The notes beneath the pieces were generated by a model. That model saw nothing but the letters and a program-made list of their open reading frames with translations. It was not told where the DNA came from and ran no database searches. Source: Sphingobacterium sp. SYP-B4668 (GTDB lineage: Bacteria > Bacteroidota > Bacteroidia > Sphingobacteriales > Sphingobacteriaceae). Taken from it: 64,000 nucleotides of DNA. Below, piece by piece: positions 9,114-16,697 of the stretch. Where the stretch lies: positions 372,001 through 436,000 of the forward strand of contig NZ_CP115483.1 in the NCBI RefSeq assembly GCF_027627455.1. The letters are read 5' to 3'. Made by a program: the position numbers and the translations under genes. How positions within the stretch are numbered: the first letter of the stretch is position 1; the number at the start of each line of letters is the position of its first letter.

Positions 9114-9177
9114 TCATTAATGTTTATGTCTTTAGTGGTATTCATGAGCTCGATACACTTGGGTGTATCTCGGTTAT
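9114..9177 (-). mobile_element. short insertion 2 in the RHS remnant (64 bp)
   Basis: Lies between RDNY and YPFGMRK codons. It has the same length, orientation, TTAT duplication (9110-9113 and 9174-9177) and CGG-TTAT end as insertion 1. It contains an inverted repeat GATACAC-TTGG-GTGTATC next to the CGG end. On the reverse strand it shares the spaced core GAGYTCATnnnTnnCnnTAAA with insertions 1 and 3. Confidence 0.72.
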
Positions 9178-9218
9178 TATCCATTTGGTATGCGTAAGGT
9201 TGTAGCGGGTGGAAATAA

Positions 9219-9278
9219 CCGAGGAATGAAATGACGAGCTCATTTGTTCCATTAAAAATCATATCAAAACACAAATAA
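9219..9278 (+). mobile_element. short insertion 3 in the RHS remnant (60 bp)
   Basis: Lies inside the GGNNKYLYNG codons in the opposite orientation to insertions 1 and 2: it begins CCG right after ATAA (9215-9218) and ends with ATAA (9275-9278). Removing it restores AAT-AAG-TAT. It carries the core GAGCTCAT at 9236-9243 and an imperfect hairpin, GGAATGAAATGA against TCATTTGTTCC. Confidence 0.72.
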
Positions 9279-9304
9279 TAAGTATCTTTATAATGGTAAA
9301 GAAA

Positions 9305-9355
9305 CCGCTATGCGGTTCATGAGGTCAATTATAAAACAGACTAATCCCGAATAAA
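9305..9355 (+). mobile_element. short insertion 4 in the RHS remnant (51 bp)
   Basis: Lies between GAA and the ATC-CAA codons of the conserved NGKEIQGELG block. It begins CCG after AAA and ends in AAA, so the duplication is 3 bp, or 4 with one mismatch. It has a tight CCGC-TAT-GCGG hairpin at the CCG end and a looser core match, GGTTCATGAGG then TAAAA. It is the most divergent member, but removal again restores the frame exactly. Confidence 0.6.
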
Positions 9356-10163
9356 TCCAAGGCGAGCTTGGAGACCAGTATGATTATGGCGCGAGATTCT
9401 ACGATCCGGTAATAGGTAGATGGAATGTGCTAGATCCGCTGGCGGAGAAGATGCGCAGATATAGTCCATATACCTACGCTTTTGATAATCCGATTAGGTT
9501 CATAGATCCAGATGGTCGAGAGGGGAAAGATTGGATTAAGTGGAAATCAGAAAGAGGCACCACATACTATACTTATGATAGGAACATCACAACCGTAGCG
9601 CAGGCAAAGGAGAAAGGGTATACAGATGTAGATTGGGTAGCAGAGTCTGGTAGTATAGCCACTGCATCTGGCGGTTCTTATACAATGTCCCCAGGGGGCA
9701 AGTTTACTAAGGAAGGTAGTGAAGGAAATATTGATATCTCAGGTGTTGGTGCTGTCGCTAACGGAGGAAAAGTAAGGGTTAATGTTGCGAAGTCTGGGCT
9801 TAAACAAACCGGCGAATTGTTAAGTGGGGTGGGTGATGGTTTATCATACATATGGCGGTATGGCAACATTTCAGCCCCAATTGATTAAAGCTGGTGAAAT
9901 TATGGGCTTGCCCGGAAATTTAATAGAAAAAGCTGATGATATCATTATGAATAATGCTTCAAAGGAGAGTATAGTTAGAGGAGGTGTAAGTCTCGGAATT
10001 CAAGAATTGTTTAGAGGTTTAGGTCTTTTAGGCGTTAGTGGGACAAGAAAAGTCTCTGATGGTATTGGTAATGAAGTTTCAGAGTTCATAATAGAAAATA
10101 TGTCCAGCGAAATAGGGAAAGTTTATGATAAAGCCATTCAAGAGAAATTAAAAAACAAGAAAG

Positions 10164-10364
10164 ATGATAGATGATACGACTTTTCGTTTTTTTTTCGGAA
10201 TTACTATGGTAATTATTTCAGGCCTGGGTCTTTTTTTCTTTTTAAGAAGCATAAAGAAAAGTAAGGATGATAGTCCAATTTTATCTTTAAGTAGGCTTAG
10301 ATTTATTTTGGGTTTGATTGCAATCGGAGCATTCGGACTTTTTTTGATTTTTTATAAATTTTAA
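10164..10364 (+). CDS. small two-helix membrane protein, candidate RHS immunity
   Basis: 66 residues with two hydrophobic helices at about 8-27 (FFFGITMVIISGLGLFFFLR) and 45-64 (LRFILGLIAIGAFGLFLIFY), joined by a basic loop. It starts 11 bp inside the end of the RHS toxin frame, the usual position and coupling of an immunity gene. A terminator follows. Family not recognised; the immunity role is inferred from position only and would be idle if the toxin is a pseudogene. Confidence 0.6.
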   Translation: MIDDTTFRFFFGITMVIISGLGLFFFLRSIKKSKDDSPILSLSRLRFILGLIAIGAFGLFLIFYKF

Positions 10365-10388
10365 AAGCAAATATCTGACCCGTTTTTA

Positions 10389-10419
10389 AGGCCCAATCTT
10401 TCACAGGATTGGGCTTCTT
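10389..10419 (+). terminator. intrinsic terminator after the RHS/immunity pair
   Basis: Stem GCCCAATC (10391-10398) with GATTGGGC (10407-10414), an 8-nt loop, AA before the stem and a short TTCTT run after it. Confidence 0.7.
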
Positions 10420-10443
10420 AATATCTGCAAGGCGATAATACTC

Positions 10444-10614
10444 TTAAGCTTTGCTGCCTTTATTAAAAGCATCGATAGTAGTAAAAATGTGCCCTGTTCT
10501 CATTATCGAGACTGGAATGTTTCCTGTTGTAATGAGTCTATCATCTGGATAATCCTATATTATTTCAATACCATTTTTTAAGCACTTTTCGGGTAGTGTT
10601 GCAATTTCAGATTA
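10444..10614 (-). pseudogene. decayed ORF remnant of unknown family
   Basis: Reading the minus strand toward the stop at 10444-10446, one frame runs ATLPEKCLKNGIEII, then an in-frame TAG, then DYPDDRLITTGNIPVSIM and RTGHIFTTIDAFNKGSKA. Further upstream VYEAFPKQGTLPL ends at an in-frame TAA at 10612-10614. The protein-like composition on both sides of single stop codons suggests a recently broken gene, possibly a spare immunity or accessory gene. I do not recognise the family. Confidence 0.35.
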
Positions 10615-10723
10615 TAAAGGTAAAGTTCCCTGTTTTGGGAAGGCTTCATAAACACTTCAAAAATTGATGAAAGAATACAAGCTGATGATTATACATAAGG
10701 CTTAGTTTTAAGATTACAATTTT

Positions 10724-10900
10724 CTAGGTGTCCTCATAATTTTTAGAAATCTCATCAAGAGTGTTATCCAGTGCGTTACAAACCTCTAATAGAGTTGAAA
10801 ACATATAGTCTTGGTATGCGTTTTCGATTTTGCTAACCTTTTCTCTAGTAACCCCTTCACATCTCATTGGTTGCTCATCAACTACTCCACTACTCTTCAT
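10724..10900 (-). CDS. short XRE-type HTH protein, probably N-terminally truncated
   Basis: 58 codons from ATG 10900 to TAG 10724. GVTREKVSKIENAYQDYMFSTLLEVCNALDNTLDEI matches helices 2-5 of an XRE/Cro domain, with the recognition helix in TREKVSKIENA. The usual first helix (LTQEELA-type) is missing and replaced by MKSSGVVDEQPMRCE. The dispersed repeat region begins at the 5' end, so repeat insertion may have replaced the true start. It could be a remnant rather than a functional regulator. Confidence 0.5.
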   Translation of the reverse strand: MKSSGVVDEQPMRCEGVTREKVSKIENAYQDYMFSTLLEVCNALDNTLDEISKNYEDT

Positions 10901-10944
10901 TATTCAGAAGTTGGAGATTAGGGACTAGGCTCCACATAACAGCA

Positions 10945-10971
10945 CGTCACTCCGGGCTTGGTCCGGAGTCT
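10945..10971 (+). repeat. dispersed palindrome, forward orientation, copy 1
   Basis: 27-bp unit of the form CGTCACTCCGG-gcttg-GTCCGGAGTCT, where ACTCCGG pairs with CCGGAGT. It is followed by the companion sequence TTGGTTAATTGCACTTTAGG also seen with the copies near 24-26 kb. Confidence 0.85.
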
Positions 10972-11047
10972 GTTGGTTAATTGCACTTTAGGGAGGTTCT
11001 TCCTTCGCCGTCCAATTGTTGCTTCATTAATCTTCCTCAGTCAGTTG

Positions 11048-11533
11048 CTACTTACCATCTACCAATTCTAGCTTTAATACAAGCTTCTTCCCTTCGCCGT
11101 AAAGATACTCGAATAGTAAGCGGGGGGAAGTGCCTAGAGATTTGGCAAGACCAAAGATTTCATCCGCATAAAGTTCCTTTAGTTCTCCGTTTTGAAGCCT
11201 ACTAAGTCTCGATTTTTCCACCCCTGAAGATTTGCTAATGTTATTGCTGGAATTTGAAAAAATCATGAGAAATGCCTGCAGTTTCGTCTTTGCGTTATCT
11301 AAATTTAAGATTATCTCCCATTTATATTTTGAAAAGAACAAATCACAGAGGAAGTCAATATCAGTTTTGGTTATATTGGCAATATTATAGAACACCTTAC
11401 CTGTAATGAAATTGCGCTCTCCTATTATATGGTCGATAGTTTCTAACATAATTTTAAGGTCAGTATTATTCCTTTCTTTAAGAATTTTTGCAATTTTCGT
11501 TTTAAAGGTTACTGATGAGAGATGTTGTTCCAT
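11048..11533 (-). CDS. HTH XRE-family transcriptional regulator
   Basis: 161 residues from ATG 11533; the frame can be extended to a TTG at 11557, but that codon lies inside a hairpin. The C-terminal half shows the XRE fold: FSNSSNNISKSSGVEKSRLSRLQNGELKELYADEIFGLAKSLG, with the recognition helix in VEKSRLSRLQNG. The N-terminal 90 residues (HLSSVTFKTKIAKILKERNN onward) are helical and unfamiliar. A terminator-like hairpin sits just before the start. Target unknown; autoregulation is possible. Confidence 0.75.
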   Translation of the reverse strand: MEQHLSSVTFKTKIAKILKERNNTDLKIMLETIDHIIGERNFITGKVFYNIANITKTDIDFLCDLFFSKYKWEIILNLDNAKTKLQAFLMIFSNSSNNISKSSGVEKSRLSRLQNGELKELYADEIFGLAKSLGTSPRLLFEYLYGEGKKLVLKLELVDGK

Positions 11534-11547
11534 ATTATTTTTAATAA

Positions 11548-11573
11548 AAAACTGCAACGTATGTTGCAGTTTT
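11548..11573 (-). terminator. terminator-like hairpin directly before the XRE gene
   Basis: Eleven-base-pair stem (left 11548-11558, right 11563-11573; core AACTGCAAC/GTTGCAGTT) with loop GTAT. On the minus strand it is followed by TTTTTATTAA and then the XRE start codon 14 bp beyond the stem. It could be a terminator of upstream minus-strand transcription, an attenuator, or an operator bound by the XRE protein itself. Confidence 0.55.
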
Positions 11574-11585
11574 AGTTTATTGTTT

Positions 11586-11804
11586 TTATATTTGTATCAC
11601 AATCAGTTCGCTGATTCGAGTCTCGTCAAATAGAACCAGCAATTTTAATGACGCGAGACCTTTAGGAGCATATTGTCCCAATTTTGTATATTCGTACAAT
11701 CTTTGGGAGAAGCTCCTACTGGAAACCGTGTCTGGTCCTTGCTGGTACCTTTTTGGCGGTGGAAGGTAGGGGCTTCTCCTTTTTATTCGCCCTTCTTTTT
11801 CCAT
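11586..11804 (-). CDS. doubtful 72-residue ORF upstream of the XRE gene
   Basis: ATG 11804 is preceded by AAAGGAG four bases upstream, an unusually good Shine-Dalgarno match for this window, and the frame runs in the same direction as the XRE gene 52 bp further on. The product is basic at its N-terminus (MEKEGRIKRRSPYLPPPKR) with no family resemblance. A large hairpin with a T-run on the opposite strand overlaps it, which argues for a structured-RNA reading instead. Kept at low confidence. Confidence 0.25.
   Translation of the reverse strand: MEKEGRIKRRSPYLPPPKRYQQGPDTVSSRSFSQRLYEYTKLGQYAPKGLASLKLLVLFDETRISELIVIQI
11705..11785 (+). ncRNA. candidate structured RNA / long terminator stem
   Basis: A 13-bp stem GAGAAGCTCCTAC (11707-11719) with GTAGGGGCTTCTC (11766-11778), one G-T wobble, encloses a 46-nt loop. 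Inside it ACCG (11725-11728) can pair with CGGT (11757-11760). It is followed by CTTTTT. A smaller stem, GTCTCG (11620-11625) with CGAGAC (11654-11659), lies just upstream. No known RNA family is recognised. Confidence 0.3.
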
Positions 11805-12433
11805 CTGACTCCTTTAATTTGAAACCAATTAAACAGTGAGTTATGAGTTTTACACCAATTTCTAATTTTTTACACTCGCAGTGTTACTTCGAAGTAGGCC
11901 ATTGGTACGCCCAATCACTTTTGTTAAAGAACATCTGCTCGCCGCCCGAATAAAGCGGCCCACCTTATTACAGACTATACAAACGAGGGTCATGACCGCA
12001 CTTCTTAATCAAGACGTAGGCTCCTAGACCATCTGCTGCATATACCCATGACATGCCGATCCGCTAGCCGGCGGTCAGCATGACGGCTAAAACCATATGC
12101 AAGTCGATGTCTACGATAGCCATTGCCCATCCCTCGACGTCATGTCTGTATACCGACCGCTCTTTTCTCAGCACCGTACTTCGTATCTGGTCCACGATCG
12201 TGTATTGTCTTTTTCTAGCAAGTCTAAAGATAGCACCTTTCTTCGATCCTATCAAGATACAGTTACTCCAAGTATAATGCGGTGCCCAGAATAGGGGAGA
12301 GTTGGTCGGTTTATTTACTAATCGATTTTTTTAATAGTGATGGAGTGATGAGTAACTAGTGACTAGTAATTAGTGACAGGTGACGAGTTCACGGATACCG
12401 TTCATAGCTCCATCACCAATTAAACCAACTATT
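11805..12433 (+). other. gene-free decay region before the TlpA/SusCD operon
   Basis: About 630 bp. Short open frames on both strands around 12064-12294 mirror one another and match nothing known. Near 12340-12380 there are copies of the TAACTAGTGACTAGTAATTAG-type purine/TAG-rich repeat seen at 48.9 kb. The promoter of the downstream operon should lie here but no consensus was located. Confidence 0.45.
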
Positions 12434-13516
12434 ATGAAGCATTTTTATGCTAAGGGGAGAGCTATGACTTATTTGCAACGAGACAACAGGACTAAATTAT
12501 TCCAATATCCGGAACAGAGGCCAAGCGATGAGGCTTTAGGTTCCATTACAGATTACCTCCAACTGTATTTCCGTATTAAGCTTAGGGTGTATATCGTATT
12601 GCTGATGGCTCTTGCCATGGTCTCGAATGGTTTCAATTTTTTCGCTAAGTTACCGAAGGGTATACAGGCCGTTCTGACATTGGTCTGTATAGTTTCTATG
12701 TTTACTGTTTCGGCCCAAGAGCTGCCCGGCAACCAACGGGCGGCAAATGGGCTATCCGACAGCATTGCCGGTAAAGTAATATCTACCGAGAACAAGATAT
12801 ATCTCCAAAATGTAGAGATCCGTAACCGGCTCGACGAAACCATCGCCCTGACCGACGCCAGGGGTGGTTTCAGGATATCAGGGACTGCTGCCCATGACAC
12901 CCTGTCGTTCTATTATCGGGGGTACAAACCTGTCTCCCTTATGTTGCGGCCTTCCACCCAGCGGCCGCAAATAGTGCCGCTCGACCTGGATACACCGCAG
13001 ATCGAACGCCTGGTGGTCGGGGATACCCTCCCGACATCCCTCTCGGAGCAGGCCTTCCGATTGGTAGCCCCCAAGGACGGGAAGCCCTTTTTGCGGCTTG
13101 CAGACCACATGGACAAGAAACTGTTGGTGCTCGATTTTTGGACGGTCTGGTGCACGCCCTGTATCAAGTCCGTCAACGAATGGCATAAGATGAAGCAGAT
13201 ATACGGTGACGACCTGGAAATCGTCACCGTACATGTGGACTACGAATACAAGGCCCGCCCATTCGTAGAGCAGCAGGGGTGGACCCTGCCCACGGTCTAT
13301 GGGCCCGGGTTCGACCTGTTGAACCGCTCATTCTTTGACAAGTACCAGACAGGGGGAGTGGTCTGGATACAAGGGGGGAAGGTCACGGCCATTTATTATG
13401 GCTGTCCCGAGAATTACGACCTGGTAGGGCCGATAATGAGGGGGGAGCCGGTGACCCCTCGGTCTACCCTGCCCAATACCTATATGACAGGAAAGGAGCA
13501 GGGCCATGAGAGGTAA
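12434..13516 (+). CDS. TlpA-like thioredoxin-fold protein with N-terminal carboxypeptidase-regulatory-like domain
   Basis: 360 residues from ATG 12434; a GTG at 12380 opens the frame but adds a non-conserved extension. Two hydrophobic stretches lie near residues 50-70 and 75-95, the second ending VSAQ like a signal cleavage site. A beta-sandwich CarboxypepD_reg-type domain (GKVISTENKIYLQNVEIRNR and following) covers about 110-185. A thioredoxin fold with the redox motif WCTPC at 239-243 follows. Likely periplasmic disulfide reductase. Its end overlaps the SusC start by 11 bp, so the two are translationally coupled. The region is much richer in G+C than the flanks. Confidence 0.8.
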   Translation: MKHFYAKGRAMTYLQRDNRTKLFQYPEQRPSDEALGSITDYLQLYFRIKLRVYIVLLMALAMVSNGFNFFAKLPKGIQAVLTLVCIVSMFTVSAQELPGNQRAANGLSDSIAGKVISTENKIYLQNVEIRNRLDETIALTDARGGFRISGTAAHDTLSFYYRGYKPVSLMLRPSTQRPQIVPLDLDTPQIERLVVGDTLPTSLSEQAFRLVAPKDGKPFLRLADHMDKKLLVLDFWTVWCTPCIKSVNEWHKMKQIYGDDLEIVTVHVDYEYKARPFVEQQGWTLPTVYGPGFDLLNRSFFDKYQTGGVVWIQGGKVTAIYYGCPENYDLVGPIMRGEPVTPRSTLPNTYMTGKEQGHER

Positions 13517-16500
13517 CTCGATATTATTGTCGTGCATATGCTGGTGCAGTATCGCCGCAGGCCAACAGCTTACCGTCCAGGTCAAGGACAGCATCTCCGG
13601 AGAGCCGATACCTGGTGCGACCGTAAGCTTCGAAAAGAGCAGCAGGGTAGTCAAACTGGCCGATGACCACCGCTTGTCGGTGGAAGCTAAAGATGGGGGG
13701 TACATCGACATCGGGCATCTGGGATATCTCACCAAAAGGATAAGGCTCGAGGAGCACCGATCGCGGTATGTCGTATTATTGGGGCCATCCGTCACCACCA
13801 TAGAGGAGGTCGTCATCAACACGGGGTACTACAAAGTCCCCAAAGAAAGAGCCGCAGGCTCGTTCGTCTTCCTGGACAAAGATGACCTGCAACGGGCCAA
13901 AGGGGGCAATGTACTGCAGCGAATGGACGGTATCGCTTCCGGCGTGCAGTTTATCGGCCCCGATTCCTATGGACGCCAAGACATCCGGGTACGTGGCCTG
14001 AGCACGATCGAGTCGGATGCTACCCCGCTGATCGTCCTGGACAACTTTCCGTACGAGGGGGACATCGACAATATCGACCCCAACGATATCGAGAGCATTA
14101 CCGTCCTAAAGGACGCCTCGGCTTCCTCCATATGGGGAGCAAGGGCAGGCAACGGTGTCATCGTGCTGACCACCAAACAAGGACGTGGCGGCAAAGGCGT
14201 CGGCATCGACCTCAGCTACGACCATCGCTTCGAGGACAGGCCCGATCTGCTGTATTCCAGGGATTGGCTGCCCGCTACGGAAGTGATGCAGATCGAAAAG
14301 CAACGTTTCGGGGCCGGACTGTACACCTTCGGGGATCGCATCCCCAATCCACTCTACCCCGAGCTCCTGCAGCAGCATGCACTTGGAGAACTGACGGATG
14401 CCCGCCTACGATCCCATGAGCAAGACCTTGGTGCAGCCGATACGCGCAGACAGGCGATGCAGCATCTGTACAGGCCCGCTCGCTCGGCACAATATTTCTT
14501 GGGTATCGAGTCGGGTACCGACCGGTCATCGTCCTATATCGGGCTCGGATCGTCCCGCAACCAGGGGGCCAATATCGGTGTGTCCGATAGCCGGCTCAAC
14601 CTGAGCGCACGCAATCGATATGTGCCGCTCAGCTGGATGTCCCTACAGAGCGAGATCTCCTTTGTGGGGAGCCGTGCCCGGGACAACGGTATCACGCTCC
14701 AAGACCTGGCCACCGGCAATATGGCCATATCCCCCTACATCGAATTGCGGGATGCCCAAGGTAATGCAGGTGCCATCATCAAGGATATCGGGTATGCATA
14801 TGCCAAAGGCAGCTTGGCCAATGGCCTGTTGGACTGGATGTACAGGCCCCTCGACGAGCTGCGCCATATGGACCATGTCAAGCACGGCGAAGAACTGCGG
14901 TTGAAGTCCTCGCTGGACCTGAAACCCTTTCGGGGAGGTAACTTGCAGCTCAGCTACATGTTCACGCAGGGCAATGGTCGATCGACGAGTACTTATGAAA
15001 AAGAGAGCTATTATGCACGCAACCTGATCAATAGGTTTACCCAACCCGATGGCACGCAGGTAATCCCCGATAACGGGATATCCTACGCCGCCAATCCCGG
15101 CCGGACCACCGCGCATTACGGTAGGGCGCAGGTAAACCTAGATCGTAGCTTTACCGGGCACCATCGTCTGGACGGGTTGCTCGGAATGGAGCTCAGGCAT
15201 GCCGTCAACGAGCTCTTCCCCGGGAATATATTGTACAACTATGATACACGGTACCAGACAGGCACCGCCATGTTCAATTTCAACCAGTTCTATCCCACCT
15301 TGCCCAACGGTTCGCTGAAGATCCCCGGTGCGTCCCACCTACATACCGTAGGGACCAATAGGGATTTTTCCTATTATGCCAATGTGGGCTATGGTTATCG
15401 GTCCCGATACATATTGAATTCCAGCCTACGCTGGGACGGCTCCAATCTTTTTGGCGTCAAGGCCAACCAGAAAGGCGTGCCGCTCTGGTCCGTTGGCGGC
15501 AGTTGGCTGCTAAGCGAAGAGCGGTCCTATCCGTTCGGGAAAAGCCTGCCCCATTTGAAGTTGCGGGCCACCTATGGGCTGTCCGGTAACGTGAACCGTT
15601 CCATTACCCATTTTCCGGTCGTACGTTTCACCACGGACCAAGAATCCGGTAATACGGCCGCTTCGCTGACGAGCGTGGGCAACCCTTCCCTAAAATGGGA
15701 AGAGGTGCGAACACTGAACCTCGCCGTCGATATCGGTACGAGAGGGAACAGGATAAAAGGCAGTGTCGAATTCTATAAAAAATGGGGCAACGACCTCATC
15801 GGTGACAACGACATGGATCCTACCACCGGAATAACGGGTAGCTACAAGATCAACTACGCCAATATCGAATCTACCGGGGTGGACTTCTCCCTCTCCGCCC
15901 GTAATCTGGACGGGCCGTTCGGTTGGTATACCGATTTTCTTTTCCAACACGTAAAAGGCAAGGTCACCCGTTTTTCGACGGATAGACGAATCCTCCCGTT
16001 CCAGTATGTAAGCGCCGCAGCACCTGCATTCCAAGGTGTCTCAAAGGATATGCAGTATGCGTATCCCTGGCATGGGCTATCCTCCGAGAACGGTCTGCCC
16101 GAGATGTACATCGATGGGGAGCTGTCATCGAAGTACTGGAGCTACATCAATTCGTACGTAAAGCCCGACATGTTGGTGCCCGTGGGGGTAAGGATACCCA
16201 CGTGGTTCGGGACCCTGAAAAACAGGTTTACCTACCGGGGGATCGCGCTGGATATCATGTTGGAGGGGAAATTCGGGCATAAATACCGCAGGTCGTCGAT
16301 GTCCCCCACCGGAGAGATATACCAACGTTACCACATGGATTATTATGCGCGTTGGCAAAGGGCCGGGGATGAGCTCCGAACCGATGTGCCTGCCCAGGTA
16401 CCGATCGCCGCTACCGACAATGAGCTGCTCGGGGCCGGGACATACTACCAGTATGCAGAGGTGCTGTACGAACGGGGGGACCATATCCGGATAAAAGATA

Positions 16501-16691
16501 TCCGGCTCTCCTATGGACTGCCACGGCACCTGGCCGGGAGATTGAAGCTGCGCCACATCGGGGTATCCGTCTATGCCCGCAACCTCGGGCTGGTCTGGAA
16601 GGCCAGTAGATATGGGCTGGACCCAGATTATCCCACTTCGGAGTACCGCCCCCCGATGAGCTGTACACTATCCCTTCACGCTAATTTTTAA
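13506..16691 (+). CDS. SusC/RagA family TonB-linked outer-membrane protein
   Basis: 1061 residues. A short signal peptide (MRGNSILLSCICWCSIAAGQ) is followed by a carboxypeptidase-regulatory-like domain at 21-95 and the TonB-box-like TIEEVVINTGYY near 97-108. Next is a plug with DIRVRGLSTI, PLIVLDNFPY and ESITVLKDASASSIWGARAG near 155-215, the hallmark of SusC proteins, and then a long barrel ending in LSLHANF. There is no STN domain, so it probably does not signal to an anti-sigma factor. It pairs with the SusD 6 bp downstream for import of an unknown polymer or oligomer. Confidence 0.95.
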   Translation: MRGNSILLSCICWCSIAAGQQLTVQVKDSISGEPIPGATVSFEKSSRVVKLADDHRLSVEAKDGGYIDIGHLGYLTKRIRLEEHRSRYVVLLGPSVTTIEEVVINTGYYKVPKERAAGSFVFLDKDDLQRAKGGNVLQRMDGIASGVQFIGPDSYGRQDIRVRGLSTIESDATPLIVLDNFPYEGDIDNIDPNDIESITVLKDASASSIWGARAGNGVIVLTTKQGRGGKGVGIDLSYDHRFEDRPDLLYSRDWLPATEVMQIEKQRFGAGLYTFGDRIPNPLYPELLQQHALGELTDARLRSHEQDLGAADTRRQAMQHLYRPARSAQYFLGIESGTDRSSSYIGLGSSRNQGANIGVSDSRLNLSARNRYVPLSWMSLQSEISFVGSRARDNGITLQDLATGNMAISPYIELRDAQGNAGAIIKDIGYAYAKGSLANGLLDWMYRPLDELRHMDHVKHGEELRLKSSLDLKPFRGGNLQLSYMFTQGNGRSTSTYEKESYYARNLINRFTQPDGTQVIPDNGISYAANPGRTTAHYGRAQVNLDRSFTGHHRLDGLLGMELRHAVNELFPGNILYNYDTRYQTGTAMFNFNQFYPTLPNGSLKIPGASHLHTVGTNRDFSYYANVGYGYRSRYILNSSLRWDGSNLFGVKANQKGVPLWSVGGSWLLSEERSYPFGKSLPHLKLRATYGLSGNVNRSITHFPVVRFTTDQESGNTAASLTSVGNPSLKWEEVRTLNLAVDIGTRGNRIKGSVEFYKKWGNDLIGDNDMDPTTGITGSYKINYANIESTGVDFSLSARNLDGPFGWYTDFLFQHVKGKVTRFSTDRRILPFQYVSAAAPAFQGVSKDMQYAYPWHGLSSENGLPEMYIDGELSSKYWSYINSYVKPDMLVPVGVRIPTWFGTLKNRFTYRGIALDIMLEGKFGHKYRRSSMSPTGEIYQRYHMDYYARWQRAGDELRTDVPAQVPIAATDNELLGAGTYYQYAEVLYERGDHIRIKDIRLSYGLPRHLAGRLKLRHIGVSVYARNLGLVWKASRYGLDPDYPTSEYRPPMSCTLSLHANF

Positions 16692-16697
16692 CAGACT

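Larger units (their letters stand above)
8728..10174 (+). pseudogene. RHS/YD-repeat polymorphic toxin, 3' end, broken
   Basis: Fragments of one RHS core can be read in order: [99 protein letters not shown], then the DPDGR junction at about 9510. After it comes a variable C-terminal toxin tip of about 220 residues. The N-terminal bulk of an RHS protein is absent. The frame is broken by a frameshift or stop near 8770-8790, by four small insertions (listed separately), and by a frameshift between about 9845 and 9880 inside the tip. The tip's end contains [20 protein letters not shown] and a charged tail; its activity is not recognisable. A small membrane protein overlaps its end. Confidence 0.85.

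Noticed and set aside
8864..9355. RHS insertions as integron attC sites
   Set aside because: Size fits but the terminal RYYYAAC/GTTRRRY pattern is absent and target duplications are present, unlike cassette integration.
12064..12294. Short frames on both strands before the TlpA/SusCD operon
   Set aside because: They mirror each other over the same bases and have no recognised domain; chance open frames or decayed DNA.
14106..14904. Long antisense and alternate-frame ORFs inside the G+C-rich SusC gene
   Set aside because: High G+C reduces stop codons, producing long shadow frames; the SusC frame explains the region fully.
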